From Streptomyces sp. ICC1 (GTDB lineage Bacteria > Actinomycetota > Actinomycetes > Streptomycetales > Streptomycetaceae): a stretch of 64,000 bases of DNA. Under the pieces are notes generated by a model that ran no database searches, was not told where the DNA came from, and saw only the letters and a program-made list of their open reading frames with translations. Below are positions 51,078-60,628 of the stretch, piece by piece. The position numbers and the translations under genes were made by a program. Where the stretch lies: the NCBI RefSeq assembly GCF_003287935.1, contig NZ_CP030287.1, forward strand, positions 5,659,022 to 5,723,021. Direction: 5' to 3'. Positions within the stretch are counted from its first letter, which is position 1, and each line of letters opens with the position of its first letter.

Positions 51078-51695
51078 ATGTTCCGACGCACGACCCAGAC
51101 CACCGCAGTCCTCGCGGCAGCCGCGGCGGCCGTCGCCGCCCTCGTCCTCACCGCCTCGACCACGGCCGCGGCCGCCACCGCGCCCGGGTTCATCGGCGGC
51201 GCCGACCTGCCCCCGCAGCCGGGCACGCCCTGGTACACCGGAGAGGTCACCAAGGGGCTGCCCGAGACCGCGCCGTTCTGCCTGGACGGCGTGCTCCCGG
51301 CGGCCGGGAGCTGGCACCGCACCTTCGGCACCGAGTTCGACACGGGCGCGGTCCAGGTCTCCGTACGCGCCTCCTCCGCCGGCGCGGCCGCCAAGCTGGC
51401 CGCCGCCCTCGAACGCAAGGTGGCCGGCTGCGCCGCCGACTGGCTGCGGACCACCCCCGGCGGGACGGCCTCCTGGCAGGACTACGGGAAGCTCTCCGTC
51501 GAGGAGGGCGCGCACGTCTACGGGGTGCACACCTCGATCCCGGAATCCGAGCCGGGCGTGCACCTCTACGGGATCGGGCGCGACGGCTCCACCGTGACGG
51601 TCGTGAACTGGGGGCAGATGGGCAACCTCTCCCACGCGCCCGTACCGGCCTTCAAGAAGACCACGACCGCGGCCGTGAACAAGCTCAACCCCTGA
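51078..51695 (+). CDS. Secreted protein of unknown function
   Basis: A 205-residue exported protein: signal peptide to about residue 33 (long Ala-rich core, AAA-T), then a compact domain with two cysteines (FCLDG and GCAADW). The pattern of charged helices and strands resembles the extracytoplasmic PknH-sensor-like fold, but I would not assign it. AGAACCGACC precedes the ATG without a strong ribosome site. It is divergent from the membrane-bound XRE protein and may be controlled by it. Confidence 0.78.
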   Translation: MFRRTTQTTAVLAAAAAAVAALVLTASTTAAAATAPGFIGGADLPPQPGTPWYTGEVTKGLPETAPFCLDGVLPAAGSWHRTFGTEFDTGAVQVSVRASSAGAAAKLAAALERKVAGCAADWLRTTPGGTASWQDYGKLSVEEGAHVYGVHTSIPESEPGVHLYGIGRDGSTVTVVNWGQMGNLSHAPVPAFKKTTTAAVNKLNP

Positions 51696-51771
51696 CGCGG
51701 GGCGCCGCCGGTGGGACCATGGGGGGGGAGACGGACCGGGCCGATCGGACGAGCGTGTCGAGGCGATGGCC

Positions 51772-52035
51772 ATGCGAACGGGAAACGAGCCGGTGAATGC
51801 CCGCAGCCCGCTGCGGCTGCGGTTCTGGCTGAGCCTGTGGGGGCTGCTCTGGGCCGGCGCCGGGGCGGTGGCCTTCGCGTTCGCCGCCCGGCCCGGCTGG
51901 GCGGGGGCGTGCGCCGCCGTCGCCGCGCTCGCGGCCGTGGACCTCGTCGTCGTGATCCGCCACATCCGCCAGGGCCCGCACTACCAGCCCGGCCGGGACG
52001 TTCCCCCGTACGAGCCGCCCGGACGGGAGCGGTGA
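51772..52035 (+). CDS. Small two-helix membrane protein (DUF6343-like)
   Basis: An 87-residue protein with two membrane helices (residues 20-40 and 45-65) and a Pro-rich tail (YQPGRDVPPYEPPGRER). The N-terminal pattern TGNEPVNARSPLRLRFWLSL is shared by a family of conserved small Streptomyces proteins. The ATG at 51772 is preferred because GAGG lies 8 bases upstream; an ATG at 51766 is too close to it. It is convergent with the TPR gene. Confidence 0.78.
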   Translation: MRTGNEPVNARSPLRLRFWLSLWGLLWAGAGAVAFAFAARPGWAGACAAVAALAAVDLVVVIRHIRQGPHYQPGRDVPPYEPPGRER

Positions 52036-52058
52036 TCACCGGGGATCCGCGGAGGCGC

Positions 52059-52466
52059 CTACTCCTCGAAGCGGGCCGCCGCCAGGTAGTCGGGCCGGGG
52101 GTCGAGCGCGGCCGCCAGCCGGAAGTGCTTGCGGGCCTGGTCGGGCCGCCCGGCCCGCTCGTGGGTGCGGGCCAGCGCGAAGTGGGCGAAGGCGTTGTCC
52201 GGCTCCCGCTCCAGCACGAGCTCGAACTCCAGCTCCGCCGGGCGCAGTTGGGCGGCCGCGAAGAAGGCGCGGGCGCGCAGCAGCCGGGCCGCGGTGTTCT
52301 CCGGGTGCGCGGCTATGACCGAGTCGAGGAGTTTCACGGCACCGCGCGGGTCGCGCGCGGCGAGCAGCTGCTCGGCGGCCCGGTAGTCGATGACGTGCGT
52401 CTCGGGCGAGGGGGACGAGGACGGCGACGGGGGCGGGGGCGGGAACTGCGGCGGCGTGTCGGACAC
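52059..52466 (-). CDS. Tetratricopeptide-repeat protein
   Basis: A 135-residue protein. A Pro/Ser-rich N-terminus (about 25 residues) precedes three TPR-like helical hairpins, ending AFAHFALARTHERAGRPDQA and a final repeat. TPRs mediate protein binding. The GTG at 52466 has GGAAGAG upstream; extending further would add non-coding-like sequence. It lies 50 bases after coaE and probably belongs to the same transcript. Confidence 0.88.
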   Translation of the reverse strand: MSDTPPQFPPPPPSPSSSPSPETHVIDYRAAEQLLAARDPRGAVKLLDSVIAAHPENTAARLLRARAFFAAAQLRPAELEFELVLEREPDNAFAHFALARTHERAGRPDQARKHFRLAAALDPRPDYLAAARFEE

Positions 52467-52516
52467 GATCTCTTCCTTCCCTCTGCGGGCGCGTTCAACG
52501 CCCCACGGCTCACGCG

Positions 52517-53113
52517 CTATTGGGCCCGCGCCGCGAGTTCCTCCCACACCTTGCGCACCTGCGGCTCCAGCGCTTCCAGCGGCCCGTCGTTGTCGATCAC
52601 GAGGGTGGCCACGGCGAGCCGCTGCTCCCGGGTGGCCTGCGCGGCCATCCGGGCGCGCGCCTCCCCCTCGTCCATGCCGCGCAGCGCGGTGAGCCGGGCC
52701 AGCTGGGTCCCGGGCGCCGCGTCCACCACGACGACCAGGTCGTACAGGGGCGCGAGCCCGTTCTCCGCGAGCAGCGGCACGTCGTGCACGACGATCGCGT
52801 CGGTTCCCGCGGCGGCTTCCAGCTCGGCGGACCGGGCACCGACGAGCGGGTGCACGATCCCGTTGAGGATCCGCAGCTTGGCCGGGTCGGCGAACACCAC
52901 CGATCCCAGCCTCGGCCGGTCCAGCTCGCCCGAGGCGGTCAGCACGGACTCGCCGAAGGCCGCCACGACGGCCGCGAGCCCGGGCGTGCCGGGCTCCACG
53001 ACTTCCCGGGCGATCCGGTCGGCGTCCACGACGACCGCCCCGTACCCCGCCAGCAGCCGGGAGACCTCGCTCTTGCCCGCGCCGATTCCGCCTGTCAGTC
53101 CCACTTTCAACAT
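52517..53113 (-). CDS. coaE: Dephospho-CoA kinase
   Basis: A 198-residue P-loop kinase that phosphorylates dephospho-CoA on the ribose 3'-OH, the last step of coenzyme A synthesis. The ATP-binding loop is GGIGAGKS (residues 8-15), followed by [21 protein letters not shown] (substrate lid) and the late R-x-x-x-Q region ([10 protein letters not shown]) are typical. Length and organisation match bacterial CoaE. It lies between the PAC2 and TPR genes in a conserved Streptomyces neighbourhood near rpsA. Confidence 0.96.
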   Translation of the reverse strand: MLKVGLTGGIGAGKSEVSRLLAGYGAVVVDADRIAREVVEPGTPGLAAVVAAFGESVLTASGELDRPRLGSVVFADPAKLRILNGIVHPLVGARSAELEAAAGTDAIVVHDVPLLAENGLAPLYDLVVVVDAAPGTQLARLTALRGMDEGEARARMAAQATREQRLAVATLVIDNDGPLEALEPQVRKVWEELAARAQ

Positions 53114-53173
53114 GCCCGGCAGACTAGCCTCCGCGCCCTGGGGCCCGTAAAGCCCCCTGCCGCGGACCGGGCC

Positions 53174-54112
53174 TCAGCCCTCGCCCTCGCGCTCCGCCAG
53201 GAACCGCTCGAACTCGCGCCCGATCTCGTCCGCCGAGGGGATCTCCGCGGGCTCCGCGATCATGTTGCCGCGGGTCTCGGCGCCGGCCGCGGCATCGTAC
53301 TGGTGCTCCAGCCCCTGGACGAGGCTGACCAGCTCCTCGTCGCCCTCGCGGATCTGCCGGTCGATCTCCGTCTGGGTGCGGTGCGCCTCGGTGCGCAGCG
53401 CGTGCGCGACCGCCGGCAGGACCAGCCCGGTCGCGGCGGTGATCGCCTCGAGGGCCGTCAGCGCGGCGTCCGGATACGGCGAGCGCGCCACGTAGTGCGG
53501 TACGTGGGCGGCGACGCCCAGCACGTCGTGCCCGGCCTGGCCGAGGCGGAACTCCAGCAGCGACTCGGCGCTGCCCGGCACCTGGGCCTCGTCGAAGGGG
53601 CTGCGGTGGCCCGGCATGAGGTCGGTCCGGTTGCCGTGCGGGGTGATCCCGACGGGCCGGGTGTGCGGGACGCCCATGGGGATGCCGTGGAAGTTGACGG
53701 AGAGCCGGACGCCGAGGCGTTCGACGATCTGCCGGACGGCGACGGCGAAGCGCTCCCATTCCACGTCCGGCTCGGGGCCGGACAGCAGCAGGAAGGGCGC
53801 GCCGGTGGCGTCCTGGACCAGGCGCACCTCGAGCAGGGGCTCCTCGAACTCCGCCCAGTGGTCGCGCTGGAAGGTCAGCAGCGGGCGGCGCGCCCGGTAG
53901 TCCACCAGCCGGTCCGCGTCGAACCGGGCCACGACCTGGTGGGGCAGGGTGTCGAGCAGCCACTCGACGATCTGCTCGCCGGCCTCGCCGGCGTCGATGT
54001 AGCCCTCGAAGTGGTAGAGCATGACCAGCCCGGCCGAGTCCTGGGCGAGTGCCAGGTCGGCCACCGCCAGGCCCTTGGCGTCCCATTCGTACAAACCCTG
54101 TGGATCAAGCAC
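53174..54112 (-). CDS. PAC2-family (proteasome-assembly-chaperone-like) protein
   Basis: A 312-residue protein of the PAC2 family. The start [14 protein letters not shown] and [16 protein letters not shown] are conserved in actinobacteria, and a helical C-terminal extension with an acidic end ([13 protein letters not shown]) follows. Relatives fold like eukaryotic proteasome-assembly chaperones, but the bacterial role is unproven. The GTG at 54112 is preferred over GTG 54121 because GAGGAGGA then has about 9 bases spacing. It lies downstream of rpsA on the same strand. Confidence 0.87.
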   Translation of the reverse strand: MLDPQGLYEWDAKGLAVADLALAQDSAGLVMLYHFEGYIDAGEAGEQIVEWLLDTLPHQVVARFDADRLVDYRARRPLLTFQRDHWAEFEEPLLEVRLVQDATGAPFLLLSGPEPDVEWERFAVAVRQIVERLGVRLSVNFHGIPMGVPHTRPVGITPHGNRTDLMPGHRSPFDEAQVPGSAESLLEFRLGQAGHDVLGVAAHVPHYVARSPYPDAALTALEAITAATGLVLPAVAHALRTEAHRTQTEIDRQIREGDEELVSLVQGLEHQYDAAAGAETRGNMIAEPAEIPSADEIGREFERFLAEREGEG

Positions 54113-54225
54113 CGTTACCACTCCTCCTCGCCGTGTTCTCTGCCAAGAACGCCCAAGGAGCCGTCACCATTCCCCAGTTGGCGGTATTCGCCGGAACCCG
54201 TGCGATCTTCACCCTGGAACGCGGC

Positions 54226-54256
54226 AAGGCCCGCCCCCCTGAGGGGACGGGCCTTT
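54226..54256 (-). terminator. Hairpin terminator after rpsA
   Basis: AAGGCCCG (54226-54233) pairs with CGGGCCTT at 54248-54255, and inner C/G runs extend the stem. It is about 60 bases beyond the leftward rpsA stop. Confidence 0.75.
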
Positions 54257-54317
54257 CCGTTGAACATCAGCTCAGCTCACACCGCTCGCGAGCGGGCGGC
54301 GTGTGGCGCTGCTGCGA

Positions 54318-55841
54318 TCAGCTCTGGCCGCCGGCCAGCTTCTCGCGGAGCGCCGCCAGGGCCTCGTCCGACGCCAGGGCGCCGGAGGTCTCGTCCGCAC
54401 CCTCGGAGGAGTACGAACCACCCGAGATGCCCGCACCGGCGCTGCTGCTGCTGCCGGCGGCGGCCGGAGCGGCCGCACCCTCGGCAGCGGCGGCCTCGTC
54501 GGCCTCGCGGCTCTTGATGACCTGGGCCTGGTGCTGCTCGAAGCGCGTCTGCGCCTCGGCGTACTGGCCCTCCCAGGCTTCGCGCTGCTTGTCGAAGCCC
54601 TCGAGCCAGTCGTTGGTCTCGGGGTCGAAGCCCTCGGGGTAGATGTAGTTCCCCTGGTCGTCGTAAGACGCGGCCATGCCGTACAGGGTCGGGTCGAACT
54701 CGACCGACGCCGGGTCGGCACCGAAGGACTCGTTGGCCTGCTTCAGCGACAGCGAGATCCGGCGACGCTCAAGGTCGATGTCGATGACCTTGACGAAGAT
54801 CTCGTCGTTGACCTGGACGACCTGCTCCGGGATCTCCACGTGGCGCTCGGCCAGCTCGGAGATGTGGACCAGACCCTCGATGCCCTCGTCCACGCGGACG
54901 AACGCACCGAACGGAACCAGCTTGGTGACCTTACCCGGGACGACCTGACCGATCTGGTGCGTCCGGGCGAACTGCTGCCACGGGTCTTCCTGCGTCGCCT
55001 TCAGCGACAGGGAGACACGCTCGCGGTCCATGTCGACGTCGAGAACCTCGACGGTGACTTCCTGGCCGACCTCGACAACCTCGGAGGGGTGGTCGATGTG
55101 CTTCCAGGACAGCTCGGAGACGTGGACGAGACCGTCGACGCCACCCAGGTCCACGAAGGCACCGAAGTTGACGATCGAGGAAACGACGCCGGAGCGGACC
55201 TGACCCTTCTGCAGGGTGGTGAGGAACGTCTGGCGAACCTCGGACTGGGTCTGCTCGAGCCAGGCGCGGCGGGACAGGACCACGTTGTTGCGGTTCTTGT
55301 CCAGCTCGATGATCTTCGCCTCGAGCTCCTTGCCCACGTAGGGCTGGAGGTCGCGGACGCGACGCATCTCGACGAGGGAGGCCGGCAGGAAGCCGCGGAG
55401 GCCGATGTCGAGGATGAGTCCACCCTTGACGACCTCGATGACGGTACCGGTGACGATGCCGTCTTCTTCCTTGATCTTCTCGATCGTGCCCCAGGCGCGC
55501 TCGTACTGCGCGCGCTTCTTGGACAGGATGAGACGGCCTTCCTTGTCCTCCTTCTGGAGAACAAGAGCCTCGATCTCGTCGCCGACCTTGACGACATCGT
55601 TCGGGTCGACATCGTGCTTGATCGAGAGCTCGCGGCTCGGGATGACGCCCTCGGTCTTGTAACCGATGTCGAGGAGAACCTCGTCACGGTCGACCTTCAC
55701 GATGACGCCGTCGACGATGTCGCCGTCGTTGAAGTACTTGATCGTCTCGTCGATCGCGGCGAGGAACGCTGCCTCGTCACCGATGTCGTTGACCGCAACC
55801 TGCGGAGTGGTCGTTGCGGTGGTCTCGGTGCTGCTCGTCAT
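54318..55841 (-). CDS. rpsA: 30S ribosomal protein S1
   Basis: A 507-residue protein with four S1 RNA-binding domains (about residues 35-105, 120-185, 205-275 and 290-360), the actinobacterial number. The S1 signatures are VDGVIVKVDRDEVLLDIGYK and VNFGAFVDLGGVDGLVHVSE. The C-terminal ~100 residues are a Glu/Ala/Ser-rich tail. It binds mRNA leaders and the 30S subunit during initiation. The ATG at 55841 follows GGAG with 11-base spacing. A consensus promoter lies about 210 bases upstream, leaving a long, structured leader. Confidence 0.97.
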   Translation of the reverse strand: MTSSTETTATTTPQVAVNDIGDEAAFLAAIDETIKYFNDGDIVDGVIVKVDRDEVLLDIGYKTEGVIPSRELSIKHDVDPNDVVKVGDEIEALVLQKEDKEGRLILSKKRAQYERAWGTIEKIKEEDGIVTGTVIEVVKGGLILDIGLRGFLPASLVEMRRVRDLQPYVGKELEAKIIELDKNRNNVVLSRRAWLEQTQSEVRQTFLTTLQKGQVRSGVVSSIVNFGAFVDLGGVDGLVHVSELSWKHIDHPSEVVEVGQEVTVEVLDVDMDRERVSLSLKATQEDPWQQFARTHQIGQVVPGKVTKLVPFGAFVRVDEGIEGLVHISELAERHVEIPEQVVQVNDEIFVKVIDIDLERRRISLSLKQANESFGADPASVEFDPTLYGMAASYDDQGNYIYPEGFDPETNDWLEGFDKQREAWEGQYAEAQTRFEQHQAQVIKSREADEAAAAEGAAAPAAAGSSSSAGAGISGGSYSSEGADETSGALASDEALAALREKLAGGQS

Positions 55842-55846
55842 GTGGG

Positions 55847-55902
55847 TAAGGGCTCCGGTTACGGACAGAAAGTCGTAGGTACTGCTACGCCGGGAGCCCT
55901 TA
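55847..55902 (-). promoter_or_regulatory. Leader inverted repeat covering the rpsA ribosome site
   Basis: GGAGCCCTTA, which contains the rpsA ribosome site (55847-55856 on the other strand), has an exact 10-base complement TAAGGGCTCC upstream in the mRNA (55893-55902). Folding would hide the ribosome site from the ribosome. Ribosomal protein S1 represses its own translation in other bacteria, so an autoregulatory switch is plausible. The rest of the ~190-base leader holds a further stem near 55930-55975. Confidence 0.6.
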
Positions 55903-56047
55903 TCGGCATCTGCCGAAGAAGCCGGACAGCCAAGGAAGCCCCAGTTCCGCGAAGTGCGGGGTGGGGGCCTCGAAAACCGAGGGGACATCGACAGATGCAA
56001 GCGCAGCCTGCTAGGTCTGAGGAGCACAGGCTCGCAGCGCAACTTGT

Positions 56048-56076
56048 AGCATACGGGGGCAGCCGGACAGGGTCAA
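56048..56076 (-). promoter_or_regulatory. Consensus vegetative promoter of rpsA
   Basis: On the reverse strand TTGACC (56071-56076) and TATGCT (56048-56053) are separated by exactly 17 bases, a near-consensus HrdB (sigma-70-type) promoter. Transcription would start near 56041, giving a leader of about 200 bases. Confidence 0.8.
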
Positions 56077-56199
56077 TGCGCGAAGGCGCACACCCCGGGC
56101 GGATCGCCACACAACCGGCACAATTAGTGGGCGGGCAGGCGCCGATGGCGCTTCCCGACCGCTTTCCGCAGACATTCGCAGACTACGACGACGGGCCCC

Positions 56200-57060
56200 A
56201 TGAACCAAGAGGACTACGCCACCGAAGAAGCGTACGAAGCCGGCCCGGCCGCCGAGGACGACTCCGAGGCCACCCGGCGTGACGCCGGGGAAGCGGAGAG
56301 CAGCCGGGCCAGCCGCGGCCGGTGGGACCGCAACGCCGACGAGTACCAGAGCGAGCACGGAGCGTTCCTCGGCGACGACCGCTTCGTCTGGGGCCCCGAG
56401 GGCCTGGACGAGGCGGAGGCGGCCCTCCTCGGCCCCACCGCCTCCCTCAAGGGCAAGGACGTCCTGGAGATCGGCGCCGGCGCGGCCCAGTGCTCGCGCT
56501 GGCTGGCCGCCCAGGGCGCCCGCCCCGTCGCCCTGGACCTCTCCCACCGCCAGCTCCAGCACGCGCTGCGCATCGGCGGCAGCGATGTGCCGGCGGCCCG
56601 GCTGGTCGAGGCCGACGCCGGCCGGCTCCCCTTCCGCGACGGCTCCTTCGACCTCGCCTGCTCCGCCTACGGCGCCGTCCCCTTCGTCGCCGACCCCGTG
56701 AACGTCATGCGCGAGGTCCGCCGCGTGCTGCGCCCCGGCGGCCGCTGGGTCTTCTCCGTCACCCACCCGGTCCGCTGGGCCTTCCCCGACGAGCCCGGCC
56801 CCGAGGGCCTGTCCGTCTCCGCCTCCTACTTCGACCGCACCCCGTACGTGGAGCAGGACGAGGACGGCAGCGCCGTGTACGTGGAGCACCACCGCACCCT
56901 GGGCGACCGGGTACGGGACGTGGTCGCGGGCGGCTTCCGCCTCCTCGACCTGGTCGAGCCGGAGTGGCCCGCCTGGAACAGCCAGGAGTGGGGCGGCTGG
57001 TCCCCCCTGCGCGGCAACCTCATCCCCGGCACCGCGATCTTCGTGTGCGAGCGGGACTGA
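56200..57060 (+). CDS. Class I SAM-dependent methyltransferase
   Basis: A 286-residue enzyme. An acidic N-terminal ~40 residues precede the Rossmann-type core: DVLEIGAGAAQCSRWLAAQG (motif I, SAM binding), PVALDLSHRQL, GSFDLACSAYGAVPF and EVRRVLRPGGRWVFSVTHP. It would methylate a small molecule. The substrate is unknown. The next gene, hrpB, starts 4 bases after its stop, and the divergent neighbour is rpsA. Confidence 0.92.
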   Translation: MNQEDYATEEAYEAGPAAEDDSEATRRDAGEAESSRASRGRWDRNADEYQSEHGAFLGDDRFVWGPEGLDEAEAALLGPTASLKGKDVLEIGAGAAQCSRWLAAQGARPVALDLSHRQLQHALRIGGSDVPAARLVEADAGRLPFRDGSFDLACSAYGAVPFVADPVNVMREVRRVLRPGGRWVFSVTHPVRWAFPDEPGPEGLSVSASYFDRTPYVEQDEDGSAVYVEHHRTLGDRVRDVVAGGFRLLDLVEPEWPAWNSQEWGGWSPLRGNLIPGTAIFVCERD

Positions 57061-57064
57061 GACC

Positions 57065-59644
57065 GTGATCCGTACGGCCGACCTCGACTCCCTTCCCGTC
57101 CGGGAAGCCGTGCCCGCGCTCGTCTCGGCGCTGGACGCCCACGGCACCGCCGTGCTGTGCGCCCCGCCCGGGACCGGCAAGACCACGCTGGTGCCGCTGG
57201 TGCTGGCGGGCCTGACGGGGGGCGGGCCGCGCCGCCGGGTCGTGGTCGCCGAACCCCGCCGGATCGCCGCCCGCGCCGGGGCCCGCCGGATGGCCTGGCT
57301 GCTCGGCGAGCCGGTCGGCGCCTCCGTCGGCTTCACCGTGCGCGGCGAGCGGGTCGTCGGCCCCGGGACCGTGGTCGAGGTCGTCACCACCGGGGTCCTG
57401 CTCCAGCGGCTCCAGCGGGACCAGGAGCTGTCCGGCACCGACCTGGTGATCCTGGACGAGTGCCACGAGCGGCACCTGGACGCCGACACGGTCGCCGCGT
57501 TCCTCCTGGACGTACGGGCGACCCTGCGCCCGGAGCTGCGGCTGGTGGCGGCCTCGGCGACCACCGACGCGGCCGGCTGGGCCCGCGTCCTCGGCGGCGG
57601 CGGCCCGGGCGGCGCCCCGGTCGTGGAGGCCGCGGGCGTCTCGTACCCGGTGGAGACCGTGTGGGCCCCGCCGGCCCGCCCGGTCCGGCCTCCGCACGGG
57701 ATGCGCGTGGACCCGGCGCAGCTCATCCACGTGGCCTCGGTGGTCCGGCGGGCGCTGGCGGAACGTTCCGGCGACGTCCTGTGCTTCCTCCCCGGCGTCG
57801 GCGAGATCGCCCGGGTCGCCGGGCAGCTCGGCGCGGTGGGCGCGGAGGTCCTGCAGATACACGGCCGCGCCCCGGCCGCCGTCCAGGACGCCGTGCTGTC
57901 TGCGGCACCCCACCGCCGGGTCATCCTCTCCACCGCCGTCGCGGAATCCAGCCTGACCGTCCCCGGGGTACGGATCGTCGTGGACTCCGGGCTGGCGCGC
58001 GAACCCCGGGTCGACCACGCGCGGGGCCTGGGCGCGCTGGCGACCGTACGGGCGTCCCGCGCGGCCGGCCGGCAGCGCGCGGGCCGGGCCGGGCGCGAGG
58101 CACCGGGCACGGTGTACCGCTGCTGGGCCGAAGCCGAGGACGGGCGGCTGCCCGCCTACCCCTCCCCCGAGATCCGGATCGCGGACCTGGCGCAGTTCGC
58201 CCTCCAGGCCGCCTGCTGGGGCGACCCCGACGCGACCGGCCTGGCCCTGCTCGACCCACCGCCGGCCGGAGCGATGGCGGCGGCGCGGGAGGTCCTGCTC
58301 GCGGTGGGCGCCGTGACCCCCGCGGGGCAGCCGACACCCCGGGGCGCACGGAGGGCCCGCCTCGGCCTGCACCCGCGCCTGGCCCGGGCCCTGCTCGACG
58401 GCTCCGCCGCGCTGGGGCCCCGGCGGGCGGCGGAGCTGGTGGCGCTGCTGAGCGAGGAGCCGCCCCGGGAGTACGGGGACGACCTGGCCGCCGCCTGGCG
58501 CCGGGCCCGCGCGGGCGGCGACCCGTACGCGGGCCGCTGGCGCACGGAGGCCAAGCGCCTGGAGCGCGCGGCGAGCGACCGGAACCCCGCGGGGCTTTCC
58601 GCCGCCCCGCCCCTTCCCGATACCGGGGCCGCACCCCGGACCCCCGCGAGCGGCGCCGCGCCCGATGACTCCGCCGCCGGGCTCGTCGCCGCGCTCGCGT
58701 TCCCCGAGCGGGTCGCCAGGGCCAAGGGCGAGGGGGCCTTCCTCATGGCCTCCGGGACGGCCGCCGAGCTCGGCGACGGGTCAGCGCTGCGCAGCGCGCC
58801 CTGGCTGGCGGTCGCCGTGGCCGACAGGCCCCCGCACTCCGCGTCCGCCCGCGTCCGGCTCGCCGCCCTCGTCGACGAGGACACCGCGCGCACGGCCGCC
58901 GGCCACCTGCTGCGCTCCGGCGAGGAGGTGCACTGGGAGGACGGGGACCTCGTCGCCCGCTCCGTGCGAAGGCTCGGCGCGATCGAGCTGGCCGCCCGGC
59001 CCCTGCGCGACCCCGACCGGGCCCTCGTGCGGGCCGCCCTCCTCGACGGGCTGCGCACCGAGGGGCTCGGGCTGCTGCGCTGGACCCAGGACGCGCAAGG
59101 GCTCCGGGCCCGGCTCGGCTTCCTGCACCGCACGCTCGGCGCGCCCTGGCCCGACGTGGCCGACGACCGGGAACTGCTGGACCGCGCCGACGACTGGCTC
59201 GAGCCCGAGCTGTCGCGGGCCCGCCGCCGCGCCGACCTGGCGCGGATCGACGCCGGGCAGGCGCTGAACCGGCTGCTGCCGTGGGCCACCGGCGAGGCCT
59301 CCCGGCTCGACGCGCTGGCTCCGGAGCGGATCGAGGTGCCCAGCGGCTCGCGGATCCGCGTCGACTACGCCGCCGAGCACGGGCAGCCCGTACTCGCCGT
59401 CAAGCTCCAGGAGCTGTTCGGGCTGGCCGAGACCCCCCGGGTCGCGGGGGTTCCCGTACTCGTCCACCTGCTGTCGCCCGCCGGACGGCCCGCCGCCGTC
59501 ACCGCCGACCTCGCGTCCTTCTGGCGGGGCGGCTACCTCGCCGTCCGGGCCGAGCTGCGCGGCCGCTACCCCAAGCACCCGTGGCCGCAGGACCCGGCGA
59601 CCGCCGAGCCCACCCGGCACACCACCGCCCGGCTCAAGCGGTGA
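57065..59644 (+). CDS. hrpB: ATP-dependent helicase HrpB
   Basis: An 859-residue DEAH-type RNA helicase family member. Motif I is APPGTGKTTL, motif II LDECHERH, motif III ASATTD, and motif VI RAAGRQRAGRAGRE. The C-terminal half has the HrpB-specific region ending RYPKHPWPQDPATAEPT. A low-complexity Pro/Ala insert lies around residues 515-540. The role in actinobacteria is not defined. GTG start right after the methyltransferase stop, so the two are co-transcribed. Its last 11 bases overlap the convergent DUF3068 gene. Confidence 0.94.
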   Translation: MIRTADLDSLPVREAVPALVSALDAHGTAVLCAPPGTGKTTLVPLVLAGLTGGGPRRRVVVAEPRRIAARAGARRMAWLLGEPVGASVGFTVRGERVVGPGTVVEVVTTGVLLQRLQRDQELSGTDLVILDECHERHLDADTVAAFLLDVRATLRPELRLVAASATTDAAGWARVLGGGGPGGAPVVEAAGVSYPVETVWAPPARPVRPPHGMRVDPAQLIHVASVVRRALAERSGDVLCFLPGVGEIARVAGQLGAVGAEVLQIHGRAPAAVQDAVLSAAPHRRVILSTAVAESSLTVPGVRIVVDSGLAREPRVDHARGLGALATVRASRAAGRQRAGRAGREAPGTVYRCWAEAEDGRLPAYPSPEIRIADLAQFALQAACWGDPDATGLALLDPPPAGAMAAAREVLLAVGAVTPAGQPTPRGARRARLGLHPRLARALLDGSAALGPRRAAELVALLSEEPPREYGDDLAAAWRRARAGGDPYAGRWRTEAKRLERAASDRNPAGLSAAPPLPDTGAAPRTPASGAAPDDSAAGLVAALAFPERVARAKGEGAFLMASGTAAELGDGSALRSAPWLAVAVADRPPHSASARVRLAALVDEDTARTAAGHLLRSGEEVHWEDGDLVARSVRRLGAIELAARPLRDPDRALVRAALLDGLRTEGLGLLRWTQDAQGLRARLGFLHRTLGAPWPDVADDRELLDRADDWLEPELSRARRRADLARIDAGQALNRLLPWATGEASRLDALAPERIEVPSGSRIRVDYAAEHGQPVLAVKLQELFGLAETPRVAGVPVLVHLLSPAGRPAAVTADLASFWRGGYLAVRAELRGRYPKHPWPQDPATAEPTRHTTARLKR

Positions 59645-60614
59645 ACGGCCCGTCGTCCTCGCGGGGGCGCCGGGCGCGCGCCTCCAGCCACAGCGCGAAC
59701 CCGAAGAGGACGAGCCCGCCGGCCGCGAGGCCGATCGGCGCGTAGGTGTGCAGCGCCAGCACCTTGGTCCGGTTCGCCTTGACCAGGTCGACGGTGTACT
59801 CGCTGTAGTCCTCGCGCATCTTCACGTGCCCGGCGAAGACGGTGAGCTTGCCGTCGGGCCCGCCGGAGGCGATGCCGCCCCGCATCTCCTGCTTGATCTC
59901 CTGCTCGGCGTTGACGGGCGCGCCCGTCACCGGGTCGACCCAGAACATCGCCTTGGTCGAGTACCAGAGGCTGGTGCCCGTGGTCTGCTCGAAGGTGGCC
60001 GGGTCGATGCCCTCGATCGGCATCTTCTTCGGCAGCGAGACCTTCGTCCAGGGGATGGTCTGCTCGTAGTAGTAGACGTCCATGCCCTTGAACTTGCGCG
60101 GGCCGACGTAGTGGATGGGCGAGGAGCTGCGGGTCTGCTGGTCGAAGTAGAGGTAGTCGCGCGGCTCGGTGAAGAACGGCCACTTGAACTCGATGCCCTC
60201 GCGCTTGACCGGGTCCCCGTCGACCGCCTCGCCGGTGGCGTGCACCGGGTCCTGGGTGTGGGCGTCGAAGATGTAGCGCTCGGGGATCTGGGAGACCATC
60301 TTCCCGTCGGGGCCCATGATGTAGGTGAGCGTGTCCCAGACGACCACGTCCTTGCCGGCGCTCGCCTCGATCTCCTTGGACGCCTCGACGTTGCCCTTCA
60401 GGGTCTGGACGATGGTGACCTTGTCGACCTTCTTCGGCTCCATGCCGGTGGTGTAGTCGAGGAGGGTCGCGTCCTTCGCCTCCAGGACCACCTCCTGGTA
60501 CTGGTTGGGCGGGATCTTCGCGAGCCTGGGGTACGCGTACCAGCGCAGCAGTGGTGCGAGAGCTGCGCAGAACACGGCCAGGGCCAGCAGGACGAGACTT
60601 GCTCTGCGTCGCAC
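59634..60614 (-). CDS. DUF3068 membrane-anchored protein
   Basis: A 326-residue protein with an N-terminal signal anchor (VLLALAVFCAALAPLLRWYA), a large external domain (YVGPRKFKGMDVYYYEQ and related patterns) and a second membrane helix near the C-terminus (APIGLAAGGLVLFGFALWL), followed by a basic tail. This matches actinobacterial DUF3068 proteins. The GTG at 60614 has GGAGGGA 6 bases upstream. The small SPW_0924 gene ends 14 bases upstream and may share the transcript. Function unknown. Confidence 0.88.
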   Translation of the reverse strand: MRRRASLVLLALAVFCAALAPLLRWYAYPRLAKIPPNQYQEVVLEAKDATLLDYTTGMEPKKVDKVTIVQTLKGNVEASKEIEASAGKDVVVWDTLTYIMGPDGKMVSQIPERYIFDAHTQDPVHATGEAVDGDPVKREGIEFKWPFFTEPRDYLYFDQQTRSSSPIHYVGPRKFKGMDVYYYEQTIPWTKVSLPKKMPIEGIDPATFEQTTGTSLWYSTKAMFWVDPVTGAPVNAEQEIKQEMRGGIASGGPDGKLTVFAGHVKMREDYSEYTVDLVKANRTKVLALHTYAPIGLAAGGLVLFGFALWLEARARRPREDDGPFTA

Positions 60615-60628
60615 GGCCGGTCCCTCCT

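Noticed and set aside
54113..54121. GTG at 54121 as the start of the PAC2 gene
   Set aside because: The ribosome-site-like GAGGAGGA would directly touch that codon. The GTG at 54112 has normal spacing and matches the conserved N-terminus.
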